Shown: positions 32,815 through 43,890 of the stretch, in pieces
Position numbering within the stretch: position 1 is the stretch's first letter
Layout: each line of letters opens with the position of its first letter
Source of the DNA: Liolophura sinensis
Taxonomy: Eukaryota; Mollusca; Polyplacophora; Chitonida; Chitonidae
Direction: 5' to 3'
Length of the DNA: 60,000 nucleotides
NCBI RefSeq assembly: GCF_032854445.1
Contig: NC_088302.1
Location: 13,141,338 to 13,201,337, forward strand
Made by a program: the position numbers and the translations under genes
The notes under the pieces: model-generated
Databases searched by the model: none
The model's input: only the letters and a program-made list of their open reading frames with translations
What the model was told of the DNA's origin: nothing

Positions 32815-33000
32815 TAGAAACAAGGTTCGAACCTTGATAAACAGCTGAAGTAGAACTGAATACGATAGAGCTATATGTAAGAAGGCCAAATACTAATACA
32901 TTTATACCACATATATAATATGTCAAAATTGGAAAGTCGTCACAGTGAAGCAGCACTAGATAAAAGAGCGGCGTAAATCCGTCCTGCATCAAGGAGAAGC
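32815..33000. mobile_element. Possible tRNA-derived retroposon relic
   Basis: A perfect 16-bp palindrome CAAGGTTCGAACCTTG (32821-32836) contains a B-box-like GGTTCGAACC readable on both strands. It is followed by unique sequence and a GC-richer block with CAGTGAAGCAGCACTAGATA and GCGGCGTAAATCCGTC. The shape suggests a second SINE family, but only one copy is present, so this is tentative. Confidence 0.3.
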
Positions 33001-35961
33001 ATTACACATACATGCGCGGTAAGGACTCCTTCGTCGTCTTTGGATTGAAAAAAGTGTTACGTACCACGTTAGACCCTTTGCACTCACACACTGATTCACT
33101 CACTCTAACACTGGATGAACAATTTTCATGCATATCTGAACACAATTCGCATTGTCTTTCTGGATTCACTAAAACACATATACAATACTGCAGATAAAAG
33201 CTATAATGAATTGTTTTGAAATTTGGATTTTATATCTAGATACGTGAATGCAATTTGATGAAAATTATATTTAAGGGTGCGGATGAGAAAATCCACGGTG
33301 TTTCGTAGCCTTTCTAAAATTACATGCGATTTAATGTTAATCTGTGCCTGTGTTTCTCGGATGATGGATTTGTACAATGCTGGTAAAGATAAACAGGATT
33401 AATTAACTTTAATTAATTAATTAACTCTTTCTTTTGGGATGAGGGGCGATAGTTATCTCATGGTCGTGTGATATTAAATAAAAGTTAGGGGAAGTTTATA
33501 GCGCTGCATGTCTGTTGATCTCCGCTAATCAATGAACCTGTACTCTGGTATGTATCCCGGTGAATTTGCACACCATAATGATAGCAAAATTGATCCACTT
33601 AATATGGAATGATTTGAAACATATGTTACTGGTTTTTTGGAGGGGTTTTTTTCTCATCTCATTTAATTTTTCAGGTAAGGTGAAGAAAGACCTTGTCGCT
33701 TCACAAATAACATCCCAGCGTGTTGATTCTACCTATCGCATACGGGTGTTACAAAAACTTATCAGTGAGCCAATCAGAGATCATATTTCATCAGCTCTAA
33801 TTCGACACCTTGTATTTGTAGTGTACATATCAATAGCGTACCTGCACTATTTTACAAGTTTAAGTATGCGTCGATATATATGTATGTACGTTACATAAAA
33901 GCAGCAAAAATACAAAAGTAAGAATATAAGAAATTCTGAATCAAGTAAATCATTTAGAGGCGAATAATCATTATAGGTACCCCACAGAATGATTGCGTTT
34001 GACAAACATATATTTATTCATGTACCATGGATAATGCATTTTGAGTTGCTATAAGATTAATATACAACTAGCAATTCCACGTGAATATAACCTCATTAGT
34101 TATATTTAATTACTGGGTGGCTAAAACCGGGTGATGGGGACTTATTTTTCTGCATGGATTAATGCGAGACAACTGGAGCATTCCTGTATATACTAAGCCG
34201 ATTTAGTTTCAATATTACTCTTTAAGACCACTGCCCCAGGTATATATGTACACTACATAGATACTTCAAGACAATGACATGCCCTTTTATGAACAAAATA
34301 AAATACAACAGACGTTGGTTTACATTCGCACTAACTTATTCTTGTGAACTTGATTCGAATTTGATTTACTTTAGAATCTGTCGCTTTAATAATTTTACGA
34401 AATCATTTATTGAATGATTCTGGTCTGTGGTAGAACTGAGATTTATATGCGACTGATAAGTCGGGTTTATTCTGCTCATATGAATTTTCACACACAAAAG
34501 AATTATTGGCCTAGATGTATTTCTCTCGACGATATTTTATACTAAAAGATTAAAGATTTATTTCCCTTGGCACTTTACTGAAAATAACATCCACGAATTC
34601 AGTACTTCACACATAATGTTATACGCGCAACCCTCTTTGAAAGAATACAGCAGTTATTTTTCTCTCTAATATCCCTTTTATTTTATTTTTTCTCCTTTTT
34701 TCACTATGGGATAAAAAGACTCAAGATTATTTGCTTTAATAAAACCCTGTACAATATCTAGACCATGCATAAATCTGCCTTGAATTGAATACAAAGCCTT
34801 AAATGCCTTCCTGGGCCTTAGATATTACATTCCCTTCTAGAGAAAAGTGGTCCTTATATACGGAAAATCCCCTATAATAATTTTTCCAAAATCAATCTGT
34901 TGTTCTGTATTATGTTAAATAAGCTCTGATTATGTGAAAACAATCTGTGTAAAGTTGAAACAGTACAGAAATAAGCAACTACAGAAGTTTGTTCTGCATG
35001 CCGGAACTGTCAAGGTACCAAAACTGTATATTATCTCTCACAACAGAGAGTAGTAATTAGAATATTGTGTCATTTTATGCGAAAGTATTTTGATAAATAT
35101 AACAGAATAATTTAGCGAATATATATGTGGAGGATAATATCGCATATGCTTAATGATTCTAGGGCTTCCTATATACAGGTATATATACTCGGGAACATAT
35201 TACCTATTGGTGTAGGAGGAACAATCGCCGAAATGTTTGAAGAAAATCACCACCCGTGGTCAGGTAAACCTCACAAACAGTCTGACTTAAAGCCACAGTC
35301 CAAACACCGACAGCTTGATTCTAGCTTTCCACATCAACGCATGACCATAATGAACGGGAACGATCTGATGCGGAGATAAAGGGTACTTTGGCTGGGTGAG
35401 CCGTCGAGGGCCCGAATACAAGACGAAGAGGCAAAGGAAGTATAAATATATTTAAGCCTCTGTAAGCTACTTTAATTCGCTGCATGAATGGGCGAGAAAT
35501 AGTAGTGTCAAATAGTTTGTAGAATTGCGAGTGTACACTCTTAAATTTAACATAATTATCTTTTCTGAGTTATATTAGCATTGCTTGCGATATCGCAATA
35601 TAAAATTATATTATGCACCATGCACACCGTTAGTATACGGTTAGACGAACAAAAGTTTTCTGTTTGATTAAAAGAACAAGTCTGTTATAGATAACATAAT
35701 GGTTTGTAGCAATAATCTATTCTCCCATCACTCAAAACACTTAGTATTGTGTTGATCTAGAATGTATGCTGAAGGTTGCAATTAAAATCACCTGACATAT
35801 ACATGGAATTTGGTTTTAAAGCAACATATATATGAGCTCGGGTTAACCAAGCAATGGAATAATCCGTGATTTTTTGCTGTTATAGTTATTTATTAGCAAT
35901 ATTTACATACCTCCATCACAACACTCTGTGCTCATGCAAAAGACATACATTGGTAAAAGAC
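33001..35961. other. AT-rich gene-free stretch
   Basis: No gene or transposon recognised. TTAATTAA-rich patches occur near 33395-33425. The ORF at 35125-35379 has a protein-like C-terminal half (IAEMFEENHHPWSG) next to a possible acceptor (TTGGTGTAG) and donor (CAG|GTAAAC), but no family is recognised. Confidence 0.35.
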
Positions 35962-35975
35962 ATACATTGGCAAAA

Positions 35976-36131
35976 CGGCCATAAGTGAGAAGGGCCTTCA
36001 GCAACCTGCGGATGATCGTGGGTTTCCGCAGGGCTCAGCCCGGTTTGCTCCCACTCTATTGCTGGCCGCCGTCGTATATATATAAGTGAAATATTCTCTA
36101 GTACGGCGTAAAACACCAATAAAATAAATAA
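35976..36131 (+). mobile_element. SINE, 5'-truncated, with 14-bp target duplication
   Basis: Core and tail run from CGGCCATAAGTGAGAAGGGC to the AATAAATAA tail. It is flanked by perfect direct repeats ATACATTGGCAAAA at 35962-35975 and 36132-36145, which define the insertion exactly. Truncation occurred before reverse transcription reached the tRNA head. Confidence 0.92.
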
Positions 36132-36145
36132 ATACATTGGCAAAA

Positions 36146-36399
36146 AATGAAATAAGACTAAGGCTGGTATGGAGAAAACTGGGGTACATTGGGAAGTGTA
36201 ACCAGATGTAAGTGTGAAGCGAAATAAAGCATCTCGAAATAAAGTTAGTTGATAATATAACTGTAAGAATACAAACAATTCTCCATACCTTACGACTTGA
36301 AATCCTTCCCGTTGTTATGCTTCAGCTCCAAATGATTAAATAACTTCTCCGACTGCGTCTGGATTTTTGAAGCTAGTGTTTGTTCAAATCTCCTGCAAC
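36146..36399. other. Intergenic sequence, nothing recognised
   Basis: No feature seen. Confidence 0.4.
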
Positions 36400-36970
36400 A
36401 ACCCCTAATGGCAAATTAAGTCTGGCCTGTGACGAATTACCATTCTATCCAATGAAGTAGCTTTTGCTTCTACGAGGAGCTTGTATCGTGCTGTAATTCG
36501 TGTACTTGTCGATCAGTTCATTTATTGAGAGACCTTGTTTCCTAACCCCGCCCGTGTGAATATTCTAATCCCGGGCCGACGAATCCCGCAACAGAATGAA
36601 CCTGTTGGTGATGGACAGCTCACCTAAATGAATGGCAGTAATCGTTCGCCACGATAATCTCAATACATGAGTTTTTATTCGTGATTGCACACTGACCGGC
36701 AAATATTGATACAAATCGACCCCCGACCTCTTCACAGCTTCTGAGGCTGTCGGATGACTTCCCCGTGCACATGCTTCCCATTGGCTGACACGACAATGGC
36801 GTGTGCTCAGATCAACGCGAACAATCATTCAGATTGCTCAACAGCCCATGTGATTATACCCGTGTTAAGAGCTGGTTAGATTGTTGCCTAAGCCAAGATA
36901 TTACTCAGTAAGGCCAATCACTAATTCTAATTAATGAAGACCTTTTTGCCTGCTTTTGATGTCCATCTAG
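36400..36970. promoter_or_regulatory. Candidate conserved non-coding block
   Basis: A complex, low-repeat segment in a gene desert. It holds homeodomain-type (TAATTA-like) and Sox-type (ACAATGG) words and a CCATTGGCTGACACGACAAT block. No coding frame is convincing. The call rests on composition only. Confidence 0.25.
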
Positions 36971-37364
36971 CGGATTAATGGCGTTCAGGAGTGATTCTCC
37001 TATTCAAAGAAGAATAAAATGCAAATATTATGCTGCATGTGCGATCCTCTGTTCCTTTACATTTATTTTGAAGTTTAATGTCGATGTTTGCTCACTGTAT
37101 TCTGTCACTGTTGGTGTCTGGACAGTAACATTTAAACACAAATTCAAGTGTTGGAAAACTTTGTTGGAAATGATCGAGGCAGTCAGAAATTTTATTCTCT
37201 ATTAGATTGCTTTGTTAGTGCTTTTTACAGTTTGAAATTAAATTTGATTTGAACTTATAGATACATGTTACAGTCCCCTATAAATCGCTTTATATACCAC
37301 ATGCAAACGTAGGCTGAAACACAAAACTTTGTTTTGGAATTATTCTCTATTGCAATATTTATAT

Positions 37365-37465
37365 TTGATTTATTTGATTGGTGTTTTTAACCGTGTTCAT
37401 GCTCCGGTAGAGCATGGCGGAAAACCACAGGTCCCCGCAGATTGCTGCAGGCCTTCCCATGTGCG
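37365..37465 (-). mobile_element. SINE relic with internal deletion
   Basis: TTTATTTGATTGGTGTTTTT is followed by a damaged CCGTGTTCA, then ACCACAGGTCCCCGCAGATT and CTGCAGGCCTTCCCATGTG. The central core is deleted. Confidence 0.65.
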
Positions 37466-37823
37466 AATATTAGGTGTAAAAAGCATTGTGTTAGTTATGT
37501 CATAGTTGACTGGTTGCATACTCCATTGTTAAAAGTTCCAATATAGTACAGTTGCAAGTGAGATGTCATACAAAAAGTCTCATTGTAGCCATCGTTACAA
37601 AATATTTCAGATTTTTGTTAGATTTCCAAGATTCAAAAAACTTATCTGGATAAGATTTAAAATAACGGCTTAAGTGATACTTACTAATTAGAGTTATTAA
37701 GCTTCATAACCAAAGAAGGAAGAAACCTTTCAATATCCTTTTTTTCCTTCACCCCATAGTATATAAACGAATTCGGATCATTTCTTTCCATTTATTTAAT
37801 GACTGTCTTTCTGATCTCCCAAA

Positions 37824-38370
37824 CATTGTCCTCTTATACGTGCGAACCATTGTTCTCTAAAGTATGCAAGATTGGCTCGGATGTACACCGAGAAAGATCT
37901 TGATGATTGTCTTCTTACGTACGAACTATTGGCCTTTGCAGTACGCAGCTGTGTTCTGTGATGAGCATTATCCCCTGTTCTCTATGCAAGTGAGTATATA
38001 CGACGCGTGAATCATGTTCCTATATAAAAAAAAAATGTATTGGACAGATGTATAGTTGAATGCCCTTTACAAATAGTTGTCATCTGGCGTACAAACCTCT
38101 AAGGTACAGTCTAGTTACATTTTGCCAGCGAAAAGAACGAAAGATTGCCCTGTGGCATACTACACAATGTCCTCGGCCGTGCGAAGCCTTGTTCTCTGAC
38201 GCAAGGGCCATTGTTCTCTGACGCACGAACCATTGTTCTCCGTCGCACTGACCATTGTTCTCTGTATGACGTGCGAACCCTTTGCCATTGTCCTCGGACG
38301 TACGACTCATTATTCTCTGTAGATCGCACTGTTGTTCTCTACGGAAAGAAAGATTGACCATTGCCCTCCT
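37824..38370. repeat. Degenerate 25-35 bp repeat (CGAACCATTGTTCTCTGACG)
   Basis: More than a dozen loosely spaced units share CATTGT(T/C)CTC and (G/A)CG(A/C)AC. The best-preserved stretch is 38150-38345. ORFs on both strands across it follow from the repeats. Confidence 0.6.
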
Positions 38371-38383
38371 ACACTATATACAC

Positions 38384-38456
38384 CGGTTGAGGTGGCGTTG
38401 CTGATAAAGCTTTTGTCTTGTAAACGTTAGGCCCAGGGTTCAAGTCCGAATGGTGT
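38384..38456 (+). other. tRNA-like sequence
   Basis: A-box-like TGGCGTTGCTGATAAAGC (38393-38410) and B-box GGGTTCAAGTCC (38436-38447) are 43 bp apart. No acceptor stem is visible, so it is likely a SINE head or tRNA relic rather than a working tRNA. Confidence 0.45.
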
Positions 38457-39103
38457 CATACGTAAGACTTTGACGTAGGTAACCTTTCTTGGCGATGAAC
38501 ATATGAGAAATAGGCCTGGAATGAGTGCCAGTACATAATGTGAGTTCCTGGGACGTCGTGTCTGGTGTCATCAGCATTACCTTAATTCAGTCAGCATTTG
38601 ATCCACCCTGCTACACGGTGACACCATCGTGTTATACCGCTTTACAGATAATTGTTCACGTTTTTTTTGTGTTCATTTTTATTTATATTTCTATTTACTT
38701 GTTCAATAAATGCTTTTACTCCCTGCCCACTGACGTTTAACTTACAGGACTAATGTCATGTTTAGGAGTGAATAAAACCAAACAGAACCCCAGGGATATC
38801 ACCCCAAATCTGATTTAGCTCTACCCGACCAACCTCCTGACGTACAGCCGTAGTGGATCCATGGCTTGAGCTGGGTTTGATCACAGTGTTTCATTGATAA
38901 ATGCCTGTCATGTGACACGTTAGATCGCACAGCCAACTAAGACCCAGTTTTATATTTTGATATGCATATAGCTAGCTATCTAGGTTTTTCATTATTCATT
39001 GACCTGGAGATGTAGATGATCCATGTAAGAGTATTGAATCACGGCTCAGGTTTCCTTTTAATTAGAGTAAGTGAAGAACAAAGGAAAAACTAAAGGGCAA
39101 AGC
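38457..39103. other. Intergenic sequence, nothing recognised
   Basis: A T-rich patch lies at 38655-38710. No gene recognised. Confidence 0.35.
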
Positions 39104-39109
39104 TTTATT
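39104..39109 (-). terminator. Poly(A) signal AATAAA for the candidate exon at 39198-39290
   Basis: TTTATT on the plus strand is AATAAA on the minus strand, about 90 nt beyond the stop at 39198. The distance is normal for a short 3' UTR. Confidence 0.35.
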
Positions 39110-39197
39110 AATTGCAAACTAATAATGAGAAATATACATATAGTGACCGTTGTTGTTGTTTATCTTGGTGTGTCTGTGGGTGCTTATCTGGCGGGAG

Positions 39198-39290
39198 TTA
39201 CAGATTAGTGTAAGCGATCAGGACTTGGCTGCGACGGTCACAAAGGATGGCCACCTTCAGGGCACAAGACCAGCAGGTAATCCCTAGGAT
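39198..39290 (-). CDS. Candidate terminal exon of an unidentified small membrane protein
   Basis: Acceptor TTAATTTCCAG (ending 39291) is followed on the minus strand by 30 codons and TAA. The frame reads ILGITCWSCALKVAILCDRR and ends SQVLIAYTNL. The first half is hydrophobic, possibly a membrane segment, followed by a basic patch. A poly(A) signal lies at a sensible distance. The next exon would be to the right; the ORF at 39298-39492 is adjacent, but the gap is too small for an intron. The family is not recognised. Confidence 0.35.
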   Translation of the reverse strand: MLGITCWSCALKVAILCDRRSQVLIAYTNL

Positions 39291-39297
39291 CTGGAAA

Positions 39298-39492
39298 TTA
39301 ATGAATTACACTTAGTCTGTATGAAACTTTAAACCAGTTCAAGGGAATACAGAGCAATACAATTAAGATGGTATAAGATGAGAGAGCAGTGCCGCCCGGT
39401 ACAGCAGGGTTAGATAGAGACGAAACGGTATCTGGTTGCACGAACTGTTCCGGTCCGGGTCTCAAGGCCCTACGGCAGTGGTAACGCTCCAT
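39298..39492 (-). CDS. Short ORF with one hydrophobic segment, uncertain
   Basis: ATG at 39492 opens 64 codons ending in a hydrophobic stretch (SSYTILIVLLCIPLNW). It lies directly upstream of the candidate exon at 39198-39290 on the same strand. No clear donor or family; it may be chance. Confidence 0.2.
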   Translation of the reverse strand: MERYHCRRALRPGPEQFVQPDTVSSLSNPAVPGGTALSSYTILIVLLCIPLNWFKVSYRLSVIH

Positions 39493-39799
39493 AGGCTAAT
39501 CCCGTTATCAGTGACATCTACTGTTTAACACTTGCATCTAACATGGTTCCTATAGCCAGGTATTGTTAACATCTCATTGTTTATTAAAAACTGGAAATAA
39601 CAGCTAATTGTCAATAAACAGAAATCTGATATTAAAAGAGCTGTATATTTTTTATTCACTAACATATTTGTTATACAGTTTTAGCCTTCTCGTGTCGAGT
39701 TAATCCCGACTAGTAAATGGCAGCTGTCTAAATATGTTTAAAGCATCTACTTATATACATACATAGAATAGATTCTCTCACTTCATCAGTCTATTTATC

Positions 39800-39944
39800 T
39801 GATTTATTTACTTGATTGGTATTTTACGCCGTACTCAGGGGGAATATTTCACTTATACGACGGCGGCCAGCATTATGGTGGAGGAAACCGGGCAGAGCAC
39901 GGGGGAAACCCACAATCATCCGCAGCCGGAGAGGAAGCCAGTAT
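39800..39944 (-). mobile_element. SINE with deletion between core and head
   Basis: The tail and core are well preserved (TTTACGCCGTACTCAGGG, CAGCATTATGGTGGAGG). The CCGCA/GCCGGAGAGGAAGCCAG junction shows that the usual TTGCTG...CCCACGTAC segment is deleted. The tRNA head is missing. Confidence 0.85.
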
Positions 39945-40180
39945 GTCATCAATTTAGGCGCTATGCATACTTGAATGGTGTTTGGTGGTGGTAGTTTGTT
40001 TAATGGCGTTTCCATTCTAATGAATGATGCACGCCACGATCAGTGCTGAAACCAAGTAGTGTTCACATTAATGCATTAGAACATAGAGATGAGAATGAAC
40101 TATACTCTAAATTTTCTCCTAGCACATAGAAGCAGGAACCTTACTGCAGCTTCGAAGACTACCAGACTTCTTGCCAGGCC

Positions 40181-40381
40181 TTAAAACATTGTCTGCGCGG
40201 GGTCTGTAATGCCAGCACAGAGTAGTTTCGCACAATAGCGATGGCTCTGGAGAGTATATTGTGGGCATCGGAACAACATGTGCTCAATTGTTTCCTGAAC
40301 CTTGCATTGATCACAAACACCCGTATCATGTAAATGAAATCTATTTAAATAAGAATTTGTTTTAATGTGCCCGGTCCTCAA
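40181..40381 (-). pseudogene. LINE C-terminal CCHC fragment
   Basis: This 66-codon piece of the decayed LINE contains C-x2-C-x7-H-x4-C (CDQCKVQETIEHMLFRC), aligned with C507-C523 of the 4.3-kb copy. It is separated from the RNase H part by the SINE insertion. Confidence 0.8.
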
Positions 40382-40456
40382 TCTGTTGCATAGGATTTCT
40401 GCTCGCCTGGAAGAAAGACTAACAAGGTTAGAATTAGAAACACTGTTATTAAAATT

Positions 40457-40729
40457 TATTTATTTATTTATTTATTTGATTGGTGTTTTACGCCGTACTC
40501 AAGAATATTTCACATATACAACGGCGGCCAGCATTATGGTGGGAGGAAACCGGGCAGAGCCCGGGGGAAACCCACGACCATCCGCAGCTTGCTGACAGAC
40601 CTTCCCACGTACAGCCGGAGGGGAAGCCAGCATGAGCTGGACTTGAACTCACAGCGACCGCATTGGTGAGAGACTCCTGGGTCATTACGCTGCGCTAGCG
40701 CGCTAACCGACTGAGCCACGGAGGCCCCT
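40457..40729 (-). mobile_element. Full-length SINE nested in a LINE
   Basis: The best-preserved copy, from a (TTTA)n tail to the complete tRNA head ending GAGCCACGGAGGCCCC. On the minus strand the A-box region reads TGGCTCAGTCGGTTAGCGCG and the B-box GAGTTCAAGTCC. Target duplications CTGTTATT(A/G)AAATT lie at 40443-40456 and 40730-40743 with one mismatch. It can serve as the reference for the family in this window. Confidence 0.95.
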
Positions 40730-40807
40730 CTGTTATTGAAATTATAAAAATATCTCCCTTTAGTGGAAGTGTCCCAGTCTTCCTGCTAAATTGAAATGAA
40801 ATTCCGC

Positions 40808-40990
40808 TTAAATATATACACTGCCTCTGAAACAGACACAGACACACGTTGAGCAATATGTAAATGAGACAGCGCTTGTTTCGCTAGCTTTCCTTGGCGT
40901 AAAATTCTGTAAAGCATGTATCACACTTAGAGAATCAGTATAGATAACGGCTCTTGCTGGCTTAAATCTGCTAAAAAAAATGCAACGCAT
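40808..40990 (-). pseudogene. LINE RNase H fragment
   Basis: The frame holds FKPARAVIYTDSLSVIHALQ, matching LKPSRAVILTDSLSSLQAM of the intact copy. It is frameshifted from the upstream TDASKCPD block near 41110. Confidence 0.8.
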
Positions 40991-41367
40991 ACAGAATTCC
41001 AGTCAATTCAGCAGTAAATACCGATACTGCATCCGTAAATTTAACGCCTTACTATAGTGAATTTCTGGTACACAAAATGCACAGCCGGCTTTGTCAGTAT
41101 CCGGGCACTTTGAGGCATCTGTAAAAACCTGTAGATAGTGGCTAGGATATATAGTGGCTAGGGATATAATCCCTAGAGTTATCTGACTTTTTCACTTCTC
41201 TGTGTTACGCTTGTGGAATATTCGGTAGATGTAACTTCCATGGAGGAAACACAGGAATAAAATTGTACCAGATTTTGAATGTCGGCGATCTGCATTGTGT
41301 CGCCGCACTGCTTGTCCCTTCAAACAGAATATCATTTGAATGGTGTTTAAAACAGCCTTGAACATGC

Positions 41368-41370
<3 letters not shown>

Positions 41371-41457
<87 letters not shown>
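41371..41457. repeat. (AT)n microsatellite, 87 bp
   Basis: Uninterrupted alternating A and T. Such tracts can extrude cruciforms and often vary in length. Confidence 0.98.
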
Positions 41458-41458
<1 letters not shown>

Positions 41459-42602
41459 TTACCTTTATATCAAAGGCGACCGACACTAAGATGTATGTAC
41501 GTTTTTTTTTTCAGAGACAACTGCATTTCCAAACACGCTGTAACAAAATACATGACCTTAGAAAGAAATGTATAATGCGTCCATTTCTGATTTCACAAAA
41601 CTTAGTCTTTACATCATAAAAAATTTGCCACGTGGGAATTTTGCTCTGAATTATATAGCGAATATGGCAGATATTAAAGAGAGGTATGCCTTTCACCAGA
41701 AGGTTACATGTTAATCGTGATCAACGTGTCTAAGAGGCACCGTTTTGAAGATTTTTAAAGACATTCCTCAGCCATAGTGGGCGTGGCTTGTGGAAATGAT
41801 TCCTGAATTGTGACTGACGTCATATGAGTGGGAAGAGAATAAATCTTACGCCGTTCAGCCACCGTAAGCATGCGAGTTCAAATCCAGCTCCCGCACGCAT
41901 AGCTGTTTTTTTAGTGAGCATGCAGAGGAGAAAACAGACATACATATGCTTTCCCAATTCTAAGCGTCTGTCTGTTCTGCATATCTCTGGATATAAACTG
42001 GATTCGCTTTTACTTATTAATTAGGTGTCCAATAATCTTGCTGGCTAAAAATATTAGCACCAAAATCGTTAGCTAGTGTCTATTTGCCGTTGTGCCACGT
42101 TGTTAAATTATATATTTTTGAATATTATTTATATATTTGTATATTTATTTATTTGATTTATTTCATTTGGCTAAAGACGCACTGTTACTCTCTGTTGTGT
42201 CTCTTCCAGTTAAACTTCAGATAAGGGAATTATCTCCTGCACTGTAAACTTACTTTCTTGGTTTATGGTAGGAGAGCTGAAATACAGCGGGTCATGTTCG
42301 ATTTTAAAATGGTTTGCAATTGCCCGTCTGTTATGCTTTTATTGAACCTAGGCTAATATGTCGCTTGTTATGATTCTTTCAGGAATACGTCTATTACATG
42401 CACGTCTGCATAGATTAAATTTACACCCTACAGGACTAGTGATCATTCCCAAGTGGAAGAATCTTTGGATCACTTTTGACTTAGATATAATAAATTCAGA
42501 CATTGCCGATGTAAACTGCGACAGAGGATAGCCCAACTTGGTAGGAAACATCTTTCAGTGCACAGCTTGCTAGCTGCAGAGAAGAACAGGGCCAGAATAC
42601 TC
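41458..42602. other. Intergenic sequence with possible LINE scrap
   Basis: No gene recognised. Around 42385-42440 the plus strand reads HRLNLHPTG, similar to the FRMNLHPSGL phrase of the LINE C-terminus; this may be a small LINE relic, but the match is short. Confidence 0.3.
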
Positions 42603-43266
42603 CAGGCCCGGGATCACAAAGCGATCTTAGATCTTAGAACATTTCAAATCAAATTAAACTTGGTTGTTTCTTATCTTTCAAGGTCAAAATTTTGCTTGAC
42701 AACGTCAATTCTGGGTAAGTTATCGTACAACATATTTCAGCTAAAATAACGGAAAGAAACATACAAAATTTTTTCATTGAAGTCTTGACTTTAAGTAAAG
42801 GAAAGCTAAAATATGAAGTAAGGTTCATCGTACAGACAACTTAAAACTATGCATAAATATACTTTCATTTACTTTTTTTGTAGAGAGAGTTAAAGTCGTT
42901 TAAACGTTTGAATTCTAAGGTGGGCTTGGTTGACCATATTATCAGAGTTTAGGACGTCACATGAAGTTTTACCAGTAAAAGATTACTGAAATAATGTTCT
43001 CAAAATTCCTGGCTTCTGATGAACATCAGGAAAAAAAGGTGATGTGACCTCAGAGTTTCTAAAAACCGTCAGTATGTCCCTTGAAGCCCACCATAGAATT
43101 CAAATATTTGAATCCCTTTCAACATTCTTAAAAAAAAATGTAAAAAAAAAAATACATGAAAGTATTTTTACACATAGTTTTCAGTGGTCTGTATGATGAA
43201 CCTTACTTCATATTTTAGCTTTCTTGTACTGTAAGTCTAAATTCGCTGCGTGATCTCGGGGCCTAG
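42603..43266. mobile_element. Foldback DNA element with long inverted arms (about 660 bp)
   Basis: The outer termini are GGCCCGGGATCACAAAGCGA (42607) and, reversed at the right end, AGGCCCCGAGATCACGCAGC. Inner arms of more than 200 bp pair across the element; for example AAAGCTAAAATATGAAGTAA (42802) has its reverse complement near 43196-43220, and TTTGAATTCTA(A/T)GGTGGGCTT pairs across the middle. The GGCCC..TCACAAAGCG terminus is of the kind common in invertebrate MITEs. There is no transposase; the element is non-autonomous. Confidence 0.75.
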
Positions 43267-43648
43267 CAGTTGCCGAGCGGACTGTGTTTTCCGGAAGCGT
43301 TTAAGTATTTTTATGTAGAATAATCTGAAATAGTAGTTTTACTTTATTTTATTTCACAGGTGTTCAGATGGTAATTTGAATTTTTGTAGATGTCCATATG
43401 GTTGTGATGTAAATCAGACCGGGGATTTACACACGCCATTATCCTAAACACCAACTATTGTTTGTGCATAGTAAATCTTGAACACGGGAATTTTGAAAAT
43501 TAATGCGAGGTTGTATACAAAAATATGTCACATAAGAAGTAGGAAAATTAATGTAAATTAATTAAAAGTAAATTATTTAAAGTTACTTGGTTAAACTTGG
43601 TAATTTAGTAACTATAGATTATTTATGCACGACATTCTATCAAATTTC

Positions 43649-43722
43649 CGGCTTCCTCCACCCATAAGACCGACGGCAATGGTATAAATGCAAAATTCTT
43701 GAATTTGGCATCAAACAATCAA
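43649..43722 (+). mobile_element. SINE tail relic
   Basis: CCGGCTTCCTCCACCCATAA is followed by a degraded CGTATAAGTGAAATTCTTGA-like stretch and ATCAAACAATCAATC. Strongly diverged. Confidence 0.45.
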
Positions 43723-43804
43723 TCATGCAGTCCAAGCAATCAGACATTCGAATGTGTTACCAATATACATACTGGTATTATAAGGGATTGGGAATTGAAA
43801 TTCA

Positions 43805-43890
43805 GTTGAAAGATTTGATTGATAGGTGTTTTATGACGTCTCAGCTGAAAGATTTGATTGATTGGTGTTTTACGCCGTCTCATCTGACAG
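43805..43890 (-). repeat. Tandem copy of the SINE 3' end (about 45 bp, two units)
   Basis: GATTTGATTGATAGGTGTTT with TATGACGTCTCA and, just after, GATTTGATTGATTGGTGTTT with TACGCCGTCTCA. Both units match the SINE tail; the first has gained a TGACGTC word. Confidence 0.6.

Larger units (their letters stand above)
39979..41350 (-). mobile_element. Decayed LINE (same family as 4.3 kb) with nested SINE
   Basis: On the minus strand the order is a linker (KKSDN), RNase H (VFTDASKCPD, FTAELTGI with a frameshift, IYTDSLSVI), the SINE insertion at 40457-40729, then the CCHC region (CDQCKVQETIEHMLFRC) and a 3' UTR ending near 39979. Compared with the copy at 4.3 kb it has frameshifts and stops. The 5' boundary is unclear, near the AT microsatellite at 41371. 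Confidence 0.85.

Noticed and set aside
38080-38361. ORFs on both strands with ENNG or SDART repeats
   Set aside because: They derive from the degenerate 25-35 bp repeat.
41205-41486. 93-codon minus ORF rich in Ile-Tyr
   Set aside because: It reads through the (AT)n microsatellite and adjoining LINE remnant.
42385-42440. LINE C-terminus fragment (HRLNLHPTG)
   Set aside because: The similarity is under ten residues and the flanks do not follow the LINE; kept only as a remark.
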